Below are positions 1 to 5,399 of a stretch of 6,211 nucleotides of DNA, piece after piece. Every line of letters begins with the position of its first letter. Positions within the stretch are counted from its first letter, which is position 1. This DNA comes from Bacillota bacterium (lineage in GTDB: Bacteria > Bacillota > Limnochordia > Darwinibacteriales > Darwinibacteriaceae): positions 1 through 6,211 of the forward strand of contig JAAZLB010000021.1 of the NCBI GenBank assembly GCA_012799535.1, given 5' to 3'. A program made the position numbers and the translations under genes. Under the pieces are notes generated by a model. The model was not told the origin of the DNA. It saw only the letters and a list, made by a program, of their open reading frames with translations, and made no database searches.

Positions 1-2
1 AA

Positions 3-404
3 ACTGTGCAAGGGGGATTAACACTTTGGGTCATGGGTACAGAAGGGGAGTTTAGTCAGATCAAAAATTGGCTAGAACCGGAGATCCTAGCCAATGACTT
101 AGATTGGATTATTGAGCAAGTTACTTCGCGACAAGATTTAGTCAACAAGCTTGCCCTCGGTGATCTGGCTGACTTAATCTTAGTTGAAATAGACCTTGCA
201 GAAGAGATTCATTACAACCAAGCTTTAGCCACCCTCTGGTCTAAAGGAGACGATAGTTCTTTGGGGGATTGTTTTTGGCCCTTATGGGAAGCACAACCTT
301 TCCAAAAAAGCCTTGGCTTAGCCATACCTCGCTCGGGAAACGTGGACGAAGCCCGTCATCTCGTCACGGTACTCCGTCAGTTCGCACCATCCTTCAGGCC
401 CTAG
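3..404 (+). CDS. Solute-binding-protein-like protein, 5' end outside window
   Basis: The frame is open to the left edge, so the true start is probably upstream. A GTG at 6 could start translation, but too little upstream sequence is visible to find a ribosome binding site. About 133 residues are seen, ending at TAG 402-404. The early [11 protein letters not shown] resembles the first strand of mature sugar-type ABC solute-binding proteins (SBP_bac_1/8 style). The stretch from [15 protein letters not shown] to the following ADLILVE resembles their 'KL..A...GdaPDli' region. Near the end, [17 protein letters not shown] resembles the 'gvaIpk..kn.eaA..f' segment. A normal binding protein has about 400 residues, and here these elements lie within 130, so the middle is missing. 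It could be a degenerate remnant, a compact binding domain at the end of a larger protein, or chance similarity. No signal peptide or membrane segment is visible. Its end overlaps the opposing folD by 11 bases. That it is coding is fairly likely; the family assignment is tentative. Confidence 0.5.
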   Translation, partial: TVQGGLTLWVMGTEGEFSQIKNWLEPEILANDLDWIIEQVTSRQDLVNKLALGDLADLILVEIDLAEEIHYNQALATLWSKGDDSSLGDCFWPLWEAQPFQKSLGLAIPRSGNVDEARHLVTVLRQFAPSFRP

Positions 405-1236
405 AAGCTGCTTCTACAGTGGCTTTTAAGAGCATGGCTATGGTCATCGGTCCAACTCCACCTGGTACCGGAGTGATGGCTTCTGCCACTTTTTTGACTT
501 GCTCAAAGTCAACGTCGCCAACAATTTCCCCATCTACCCGGTTAATACCTACATCAATGACTACTGCACCTGGCTTGACCCAATCTTGTTGTACCAATTT
601 AGGTCTGCCTACTGCGGCAATTAAGATGTCAGCCCGGCGGCATTCGGCCGCCACATCTTTTGTGCGGGAGTGGCAAATTGTTACCGTAGCATTCTCCCGC
701 AAAAATAAGCTAGCTACCGGTTTACCCACAATATTGCTTCTACCGAGTACCACCACATTTTTTCCAGCAATTGATACCCCAGTTCGCTTCACTAATTCTA
801 CAACACCCGCGGGTGTACAAGGGACAAACCCTTCTTGCCCAATGTGCAGATTACCTACATTGATGGGATGAAAACCATCCACATCTTTTTTAGGGGAAAT
901 AGCGTTGATTACAATTTCCTCATCCAACCCATCAGGTAGGGGAAGTTGAACTAAGATTCCGTGGATTTTCGGATCTTGATTGAGCTCCTCGATCAAAGCA
1001 AGTAGCTCTTTCTGGGTGGTTTCTTGGGGCAAACGGTGAACCAGGGAGTTAATCCCAACTTCTTCGCAAGCACGTTTCTTACTCCGAACATAAACGGCTG
1101 AAGCGGGGTCATCACCAACTAAAACTACAGCCAAACCAGGCTGACGACCTTCCTTGGTTAGCTCTGCAACCTGCTTAGCCAAATCACCGCGAATTTCTTT
1201 AGCAATAGCCTTACCATCTATAATTTTGGCAGTCAT
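394..1236 (-). CDS. folD: Bifunctional methylene-tetrahydrofolate dehydrogenase / methenyl-tetrahydrofolate cyclohydrolase
   Basis: FolD interconverts 5,10-methylene-, 5,10-methenyl- and 10-formyl-tetrahydrofolate in the cytoplasm, using NADP(H), and supplies one-carbon units for purines and formyl-Met-tRNA. The protein has 280 residues, the usual length. Visible family features are YVRSKKRA (Y49 and K53, matching the catalytic Tyr/Lys), KKDVDGF at 116-122, the nucleotide-binding GRSNIVGKP at 165-173, and the C-terminal signature PGGVGPMT at 258-265. I chose the ATG at 1236-1234 because the family N-terminus ([12 protein letters not shown]) begins there and AAAGGGG lies just upstream. The frame is open to an ATG at 1338, but those 34 extra residues lie inside the preceding gene and do not match FolD. 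The gene follows the isomerase gene by 19 bases and is probably cotranscribed with it. Its TGA lies inside the end of the opposing gene at the left edge, and no obvious terminator follows. Confidence 0.97.
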   Translation of the reverse strand: MTAKIIDGKAIAKEIRGDLAKQVAELTKEGRQPGLAVVLVGDDPASAVYVRSKKRACEEVGINSLVHRLPQETTQKELLALIEELNQDPKIHGILVQLPLPDGLDEEIVINAISPKKDVDGFHPINVGNLHIGQEGFVPCTPAGVVELVKRTGVSIAGKNVVVLGRSNIVGKPVASLFLRENATVTICHSRTKDVAAECRRADILIAAVGRPKLVQQDWVKPGAVVIDVGINRVDGEIVGDVDFEQVKKVAEAITPVPGGVGPMTIAMLLKATVEAASRA

Positions 1237-1255
1237 GTTCTTCCCCTTTCCTAAG

Positions 1256-2227
1256 TTAAATCCACCAGGCTGTGGGCATTGGCTCTTCGAGAACAACTTC
1301 TTTAAGAAAGGAAACCGCTTTACCAAAGCCTTCATCAATAGAAGCTAAAGCGTCCTCATGCTCGATACTTAATACATAATCATAACCCACCATGCGTAAA
1401 GCACTGACCATGTCTTTCCAATACTTGTAATCGTTGCCATAACCTACAGACCTAAAGAGCCAAGAACGTTCAGGCAAACGATCATAGGCTTTAGTATCTA
1501 AAACTCCGTTAATCGCTGTGTTATGGGCATCAATGTGGGTATCTTTAGCATGGAAATGGAAGATGGCGTCCTCTTTACCTAATTCACGAATAGCGGCCAC
1601 AGGATCTACCCCTTGCCAAATCAAATGGGAAGGATCGAAGTTGGCACCGATAGTGGGGCCTACTGCCTTACGAAGTTTCAATAAGGTGTCCACATTATAC
1701 ACAGCGAAACCTGGGTGCATCTCAAAGGCAATTTTATTCACCCCATGCTCTAAGGCGAATTTGCTTTCTTCCCGCCAATAGGGGATAATCTTTTCTTCCC
1801 ATTGCCAGTTCAAAATCTCCAAGAAATCATTAGGCCAAGCACAGGTTACCCAGTTGGGATACTTTGAATTTTCACTATCTCCAGGGCATCCCGAGAAGGT
1901 GTTAATGATCTCTATACCTAGTTTCTGGGCTAAGCGAACCGCGTTGCGCCAATCCTCATGGAAATCCTTGGCGATCTCTGGGTCAGGGTGTAACGCATTG
2001 CCATGGACACTGAGGGCACTGATTTCGACTCCAGCATCTACGAAGGCTTGTTTGAACTCTTCGAGCTTTTTAGGATCACTTAACAAGACTTCCGGATCAC
2101 AATGGGATTTTCCGGGGAAACCTCCACAACCGATTTCTACTGTATCTAATCCAAAACTTTTTACCTTAGCAAGCATATCAGTGAGAGACAAATCTCCATA
2201 CAAAACAGAAAATACTCCTATTTTCAT
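1256..2227 (-). CDS. Sugar phosphate isomerase/epimerase family protein (AP endonuclease 2-type TIM barrel)
   Basis: This 323-residue protein belongs to the xylose isomerase-like TIM-barrel superfamily, whose members are metal-dependent cytoplasmic enzymes acting on sugars, inositols or keto-sugars. The N-terminal [12 protein letters not shown] is the first barrel strand, and [11 protein letters not shown] the second. Likely metal ligands at strand ends, as in the family, are E169 (AFEMHPG), D198 with H201 (NFDPSHL), H224/H226 (FHFHAKDTH) and E289 (LSIEHED). The tail ends in AWWI; from memory, related proteins often end in a similar Trp-rich tail. The substrate cannot be read from sequence. 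Relatives are often found beside Gfo/Idh-type oxidoreductases in sugar catabolism loci, but none is present here. The start is supported by AAAGGAG at 2241-2235, seven bases before the ATG. It is the first gene of a unit with folD. The fold is certain; the specific reaction is unknown. Confidence 0.9.
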   Translation of the reverse strand: MKIGVFSVLYGDLSLTDMLAKVKSFGLDTVEIGCGGFPGKSHCDPEVLLSDPKKLEEFKQAFVDAGVEISALSVHGNALHPDPEIAKDFHEDWRNAVRLAQKLGIEIINTFSGCPGDSENSKYPNWVTCAWPNDFLEILNWQWEEKIIPYWREESKFALEHGVNKIAFEMHPGFAVYNVDTLLKLRKAVGPTIGANFDPSHLIWQGVDPVAAIRELGKEDAIFHFHAKDTHIDAHNTAINGVLDTKAYDRLPERSWLFRSVGYGNDYKYWKDMVSALRMVGYDYVLSIEHEDALASIDEGFGKAVSFLKEVVLEEPMPTAWWI

Positions 2228-2234
2228 TAGATCG

Positions 2235-2274
2235 CTCCTTTTGTAATAAAATCATTATTAAGGTAGTTGGACAA
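2235..2274 (-). promoter_or_regulatory. Weak candidate promoter and ribosome binding site for isomerase-folD
   Basis: In the 79-base gap behind the ABC operon, the minus strand has TTGTCC (2274-2269), 17 bases, then TTTTAT (2251-2246), and then the ribosome binding site AAAGGAG (2241-2235). The -10 matches only 4 of 6 consensus bases. The match is weak, and transcription could also continue from the ABC genes, because I see no convincing terminator in the gap. Confidence 0.3.
2244..2260. repeat. AT-rich inverted repeat upstream of isomerase gene
   Basis: TAATAA (2244-2249) and TTATTA (2255-2260) form a perfect 6-base inverted repeat with a 5-base spacer. It overlaps the candidate -10 and lies just before the isomerase ribosome binding site. 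The position would suit an operator, but such a short, simple A/T repeat can occur by chance. Confidence 0.3.
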
Positions 2275-2306
2275 TTGGGGTAAAATTCCTTCCCTGAGCG
2301 AAAAAC

Positions 2307-3083
2307 CTAAGACCCGGTGGATTTATACCTACCCAATCCAAAACGCCACAAACCATAGGCCGGAAGGGCAAAAAATAGGCCCAAAACTGGAGTAAACATG
2401 TAGAACTTGCTTGTTTCAAGATCCAAAAGATACAAAAGGGGATAATATTGAAATAAAGCGAGGGGAATCAAATAGGTCAGAATGCGCAGCACCTCTTCCC
2501 CATAAATTGAAAAAGGATAACGTCCAAACTCCCGACCACCATCTGTAAAAATGTTCATGAACTCTAGACCCTCAATGGTAAAAAAGGACAAGGCAGCATA
2601 AATCAAAAAAAGGCAAAAAAAGATGATGCTTCCACTGATCACCATCAAAAACAAGGTGAGGATTTTATCACCCGTCCAAATAACACCGCTGCGAGGTAGG
2701 GCGTAAGCAAAAACCATGATGGCCTGGACCATCCGACCAATACGAGAAAATTCCAGTTGGGAAGCTAGGACCTGAAAAATCTCATTTCTCGGTCTAACTA
2801 AAACCCTGTCAAATTCACCATTACTGATCATCCTAGGAAAAGTATCAAAGCCCCGACCGAAGCATTCTGCAAGGGAAAAAGCTAGTAAGACTGTAGCTAA
2901 ACACAATAGAACTTGGGAAAAGGTGAATCCTTCAACTTCATGAAAGCGCTCAAACATGAACCAAACACCAAGTAAAGCTGTGAAGGAGACTAAGAATTGT
3001 CCTAGAGTAGTAAGGAAAAAGGAAACCTTGTACTCCATGAGACTTTTCAGATGCATGGAAAAGAATTTTAAATAAAGTTTCAT
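2307..3083 (-). CDS. ABC-2 type transporter permease, second subunit (DUF990-like, COG3694 type)
   Basis: This 258-residue integral membrane protein is probably one half of a heterodimeric export channel driven by the ATPase at the head of the operon. Hydrophobic stretches at about 20-43, 55-75, 112-130, 139-167, 197-216 and 227-247 suggest six membrane segments, the usual ABC-2 permease layout. A family-like cytoplasmic motif, ISNGEFDRVLVRPRNEIFQV (87-106), lies between segments two and three. The first permease has a counterpart in the same place. No signal peptide or nucleotide-binding motif is present. Its ATG follows the stop of the first permease after one base, and its AGGGGGG ribosome binding site lies inside that gene's end, so the two are translationally linked. 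It ends at TAG 2309-2307, and no clear terminator hairpin follows. The exported substrate cannot be predicted from the sequence. Confidence 0.88.
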   Translation of the reverse strand: MKLYLKFFSMHLKSLMEYKVSFFLTTLGQFLVSFTALLGVWFMFERFHEVEGFTFSQVLLCLATVLLAFSLAECFGRGFDTFPRMISNGEFDRVLVRPRNEIFQVLASQLEFSRIGRMVQAIMVFAYALPRSGVIWTGDKILTLFLMVISGSIIFFCLFLIYAALSFFTIEGLEFMNIFTDGGREFGRYPFSIYGEEVLRILTYLIPLALFQYYPLLYLLDLETSKFYMFTPVLGLFFALPAYGLWRFGLGRYKSTGS

Positions 3084-3084
3084 C

Positions 3085-3888
3085 CTATCCCCCCTGAATT
3101 ACTACTTTGTTTAAGGCCTGTCCCATGGTAAACCTACCGATGATAATTAGTGTAACAAGCCAAAAAACCTGAAATCCTAGACCCCATAGGGCGTCAACTC
3201 CACCGATATTACCACTATAGATTCTCAAGGGCATGTTTTGCATGGCGGCAAAGGGTAAAGCCTCTGCAACGGTACGAAAAGGCTCTGGAAAAAACGGTAG
3301 GGGAACAATAGCCCCGGCCAAGAAATCTGCTAATACTGCGGAGATAATTCGCACACCGGTGGGCGACAAGGTGTAAAAGGTAGAGATGTAAACTAGCATA
3401 GAAAAGGCGACTACAACACCAAGGCTCAAGAAACTAGAAACAAGAAAGAGTAGAAAACTAAGTCCACTAGTGGGTAAGGACATTTTCAAGGGCTGAGGAA
3501 CAAGAAAAGCCACTAATAAAATAGGAGAACAGCGGAGTACAGTTTTAGCTAATCTATTGGCAGCGGATTGGGTAAACCAACGCCAATACAGATCAAAAGG
3601 GCGAGCCAATTCATAGGCGATTCCACCCCTGGTAATGGCATCGAAGATTTCTCCTTCAAAAAACCACATCATGAACAGGGCTAAAAAGGCCTGTTGGAGC
3701 CAAATGTAGGAAACGGTCTGGGAAAACTCCATAGGAAAGGCTCTAGGGTTAACCCGCCAAAAAGCCAAAAATGCCAGAATCTCCATGAAGCCCCAGGCAA
3801 ACTGAGTAGCCACACCAGCGAGTGCTGCAGTCCGATATTGGAGACTGTTAGCAAAGCGAATCCGAAATATAGCGAGGTATTTTCTCAT
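3085..3888 (-). CDS. ABC-2 type transporter permease, first subunit (DUF990/ABC2_membrane_6-like, COG4587 type)
   Basis: This 267-residue membrane protein has hydrophobic stretches at about 20-43, 58-78, 117-132, 143-172, 180-200 and 232-251, consistent with six membrane segments. The cytoplasmic loop after the second segment carries ITRGGIAYELARPFDLYWRW (86-105). Its G....L.RP pattern is shared with the neighbouring permease and is typical of this uncharacterised ABC-2 family. The N-terminus is short and basic (MRKYLAIFRIRF), as expected for a cytoplasmic start. The ATG at 3888-3886 overlaps the ATPase stop codon (ATGA), indicating translational coupling, and the second permease follows after one base. 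The likely assembly is one copy of each permease with two copies of the ATPase, exporting an unknown substrate. The general family is clear; the COG-level assignment is from memory of these three-gene sets. Confidence 0.88.
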   Translation of the reverse strand: MRKYLAIFRIRFANSLQYRTAALAGVATQFAWGFMEILAFLAFWRVNPRAFPMEFSQTVSYIWLQQAFLALFMMWFFEGEIFDAITRGGIAYELARPFDLYWRWFTQSAANRLAKTVLRCSPILLVAFLVPQPLKMSLPTSGLSFLLFLVSSFLSLGVVVAFSMLVYISTFYTLSPTGVRIISAVLADFLAGAIVPLPFFPEPFRTVAEALPFAAMQNMPLRIYSGNIGGVDALWGLGFQVFWLVTLIIIGRFTMGQALNKVVIQGG

Positions 3889-4859
3889 ATCTTATACTCC
3901 CGATAAAGCCCGGCCACCATTTCTTCTGCACTAATCCCCAAAACTGAGATGTCGAGAACTTCTACTTGGGCCGAAAGATGGGCGATGGCCTCAGAGACGG
4001 AGCAAACGCCAGGTTCAACATGGACAACCAAACGTCCAGGCCCCTGCTCCTGAATATACATCCCATCTCTCAGAGAGGGTGTATTCCCCAAGTATTCGAG
4101 AATGACAGTCTTACGATCCGATGAGCGTCTTTTTAGTTCTTGTAAGCTTCCATCAAGTAGGATTTTACCCTTCCCAATTAGGATGATTCGTTCAGTTAAG
4201 GCTTCTATGTCTTGCATATCGTGGGTGGTTAAAATCACGGTGGTTCCCCGCTCTGCATTGAGCTTCTTGATGAATTCTCGCACTGCAATCTTTGAAACAG
4301 CATCAAGACCAATGGTAGGTTCATCAAGAAAAAGAATCTTGGGGCTATGTAAAAGTGAGGCGGCTAGTTCACAACGCATCCGTTGACCTAGACTAAGACT
4401 ACGGGCGGGTGTTTTGAGAATTTCTGTAAGATCAAGTAATGTGGTGAGTTCTTCAAGATTACGCGCGTATTGTCGATCGTCTACTCCATAGATGTCTTTG
4501 ATTAATTCAAAACTATCGCAAACGGGCACATCCCACCAGAGCTGGGTTCTTTGACCAAACACCACCCCAATCTCCCGAACATGATTGATCCGCTCTCGCC
4601 AGGGGGTTCGACCATTTATCTCACATTTCCCCCCATCAGGTGTCAACACTCCACACATGATCTTGATCGTAGTACTCTTTCCCGCTCCATTCGGACCTAT
4701 GTAGCCTACCATTTCCCCATCATTGATGGTAAAACTAACATCCTGCAGGGCCTGAATGGTTTGGTACTCCCTTGCTACGAGTGCTTTAACCGCTTGTCCA
4801 AAGCCAGCCTGACGTTTAGCAACCCTAAAGCTTTTATTGATCCCTTCAAGAACGATCAA
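3885..4859 (-). CDS. ABC transporter ATP-binding protein (NatA/COG4586-like) of an ABC-2 exporter
   Basis: This 324-residue cytoplasmic ATPase powers the two permeases encoded immediately downstream. Visible motifs are Walker A GPNGAGKST (55-63), Q-loop FGQRTQLWW (101-109), signature LSLGQRMR (155-162), Walker B ILFLDEP (175-181), D-loop IGLD (183-186) and H-loop H213 (TTHD). The RTQLWWDVPV stretch after the Q-loop and the extra 20 or so residues between the first strand and Walker A are typical of the NatA-like subfamily with DUF990 permeases. Residues from about 245 form the accessory C-terminal domain seen in DrrA/NatA-type ATPases. The start is a TTG at 4859-4857, supported by AGGAGGG (4872-4866) six bases upstream and by the family N-terminus (MIVLEGINKSF). 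No better ATG is available. It overlaps the first permease by 4 bases. All catalytic motifs are intact, so the transporter should be functional. Confidence 0.95.
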   Translation of the reverse strand: MIVLEGINKSFRVAKRQAGFGQAVKALVAREYQTIQALQDVSFTINDGEMVGYIGPNGAGKSTTIKIMCGVLTPDGGKCEINGRTPWRERINHVREIGVVFGQRTQLWWDVPVCDSFELIKDIYGVDDRQYARNLEELTTLLDLTEILKTPARSLSLGQRMRCELAASLLHSPKILFLDEPTIGLDAVSKIAVREFIKKLNAERGTTVILTTHDMQDIEALTERIILIGKGKILLDGSLQELKRRSSDRKTVILEYLGNTPSLRDGMYIQEQGPGRLVVHVEPGVCSVSEAIAHLSAQVEVLDISVLGISAEEMVAGLYREYKI

Positions 4860-4886
4860 TCTTATCCCTCCTATCTAGACAACAAA

Positions 4887-4921
4887 TAAGAGTGTGCTTG
4901 AACTACTCAAACACACTCTTA
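4887..4921 (-). terminator. Hairpin after tRNA-Arg, probable intrinsic terminator or attenuator before the ABC operon
   Basis: AAGAGTGTG (4888-4896) pairs perfectly with CACACTCTT (4912-4920), extended by T4887-A4921. After one mismatch, TTGA/TCAA pairs around a 5-base loop. On the minus strand the stem is followed by ATTTGTTG, a weak U-rich tail. It begins 15 bases after the tRNA 3' end and ends 14 bases before the ATPase ribosome binding site. The stem is strong, but the tail is poor for a terminator. Confidence 0.65.
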
Positions 4922-4935
4922 GCTTAAACAATAGA

Positions 4936-5010
4936 TGGCGCGCCTAGCAGGAGTCGAACCTGCGCTCCCGGCTCCGGAGGCCGGTGCTCTATCCTCTGAG
5001 CTATAGGCGC
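4936..5010 (-). tRNA. tRNA-Arg (anticodon CCG)
   Basis: On the minus strand a complete 75-base cloverleaf is visible. The acceptor stem is GCGCCTA (5010-5004) with TAGGCGC, then discriminator G and an encoded CCA (4938-4936). The D stem is GCTC/GAGC. The anticodon stem is CCGGC/GCCGG, with the 7-base loop CTCCGGA giving anticodon CCG, which reads the CGG arginine codon. A 4-base variable loop precedes the T stem GCAGG/CCTGC with loop TTCGACT. All stems pair perfectly, so it should be functional. It stands alone, with a promoter on one side and a hairpin on the other. Apparent reading frames across it on the minus strand are not genes. Confidence 0.97.
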
Positions 5011-5021
5011 TTGCAAAATTC

Positions 5022-5050
5022 ATTATAACAGCTATAGGTGGGAAATGCAA
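5022..5050 (-). promoter_or_regulatory. Sigma-A type promoter for tRNA-Arg
   Basis: On the minus strand TTGCAT (5050-5045), a 17-base spacer and a perfect TATAAT (5027-5022) lie just ahead of the tRNA. The expected transcription start is near 5015, only a few bases before the mature 5' end at 5010. It is divergent from the thrS promoter. Confidence 0.75.
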
Positions 5051-5078
5051 TAAATCGAAGGAGATTTTTCGTACCCCC

Positions 5079-5107
5079 TTGACAAATTCCCTAAAGAGAA
5101 TTATTCT
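5079..5107 (+). promoter_or_regulatory. Sigma-A type promoter for the thrS T-box leader
   Basis: A perfect TTGACA (5079-5084) is followed by a 17-base spacer and TATTCT (5102-5107, 4 of 6 matches to TATAAT). Transcription should start near 5114, shortly before the first conserved T-box elements. The -35 boxes of this promoter and the tRNA-Arg promoter are 28 bases apart, back to back. Confidence 0.8.
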
Positions 5108-5113
5108 TATGTC

Positions 5114-5369
5114 AATAGACAAAAGCGATGATTAGGAAGAGTAACCAACGTCTACCTGACAGAGAAGGGAGCTCACGAGAGTTGTAGTTTCGTGAGGCTG
5201 AAAGCTCCCCCAGGAAAGTCTTGGTGAAAACCACCTAGGAGTTGCCCACTGAACTAATAGTAAGTGTGGCCGGGACACCGTTAACTGTACCAAGAGTGGA
5301 TCGTTTGTTTAGCGATCAATTTGGGTGGAACCGCGAGAACCTCGTCCCATGTGGGATGAAGGTTTTTTT
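5114..5369 (+). promoter_or_regulatory. T-box leader (threonine), controls thrS
   Basis: This leader RNA senses uncharged tRNA-Thr and allows transcription of thrS when the tRNA binds. Stem I begins with the typical GCGATGATTAGGAAGAGTA region (about 5125-5143). An AGAGA element (5161-5165) precedes an apical hairpin made of GGGAGCT/AGCTCCC (5167-5173/5203-5209) and CACGA/TCGTG (5174-5178/5190-5194). The specifier is probably ACC (Thr) at 5230-5232, with a second ACC at 5233-5235. A stem III hairpin is GATCG/CGATC (5299-5303/5313-5317). The T-box sequence GGGTGGAACCGCG is at 5323-5335. The antiterminator forms from TGGG/CCCA (5322-5325/5346-5349) and GCGAG/CTCGT (5333-5337/5341-5345), leaving TGGAACC (5326-5332) as the bulge whose TGGA pairs with the tRNA 3' end. 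The competing terminator follows. The T-box identity is certain; the exact specifier is inferred. Confidence 0.95.
5338..5369 (+). terminator. T-box regulated intrinsic terminator
   Basis: AACCT (5338-5342) pairs with AGGTT, and the CGTCCC region pairs with GGGATG, around a short ATGT-type loop. A run of seven T (5363-5369) follows. The left arm shares 5341-5349 with the antiterminator, so the two structures exclude each other, as expected in a transcriptional T-box switch. Confidence 0.9.
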
Positions 5370-5399
5370 ATATTACAGAAAAGAAAGGAGCGGTTGTTC

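Noticed and set aside
269..871. 200-codon open frame on the plus strand
   Set aside because: It lies almost entirely antisense to folD and has a low-complexity Ser/Thr/Pro-rich product with no family resemblance; it is a shadow of folD.
1237..1338. Possible 34-residue N-terminal extension of FolD from an ATG at 1338
   Set aside because: The extension lies inside the end of the isomerase gene and does not resemble FolD. The ATG at 1236 has its own ribosome binding site and the family N-terminus.
1518..2246. Plus-strand open frames opposite the isomerase gene
   Set aside because: They are antisense to a clearly conserved enzyme, lack ribosome binding sites and have no recognisable product.
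4102..4889. Plus-strand open frames opposite the ABC ATPase
   Set aside because: They are antisense to a gene with all its catalytic motifs and show no plausible product or translation signals.
4919..5122. 67-codon minus-strand open frame
   Set aside because: It runs through the tRNA-Arg gene and both promoters; its sequence is translated tRNA, not a protein.
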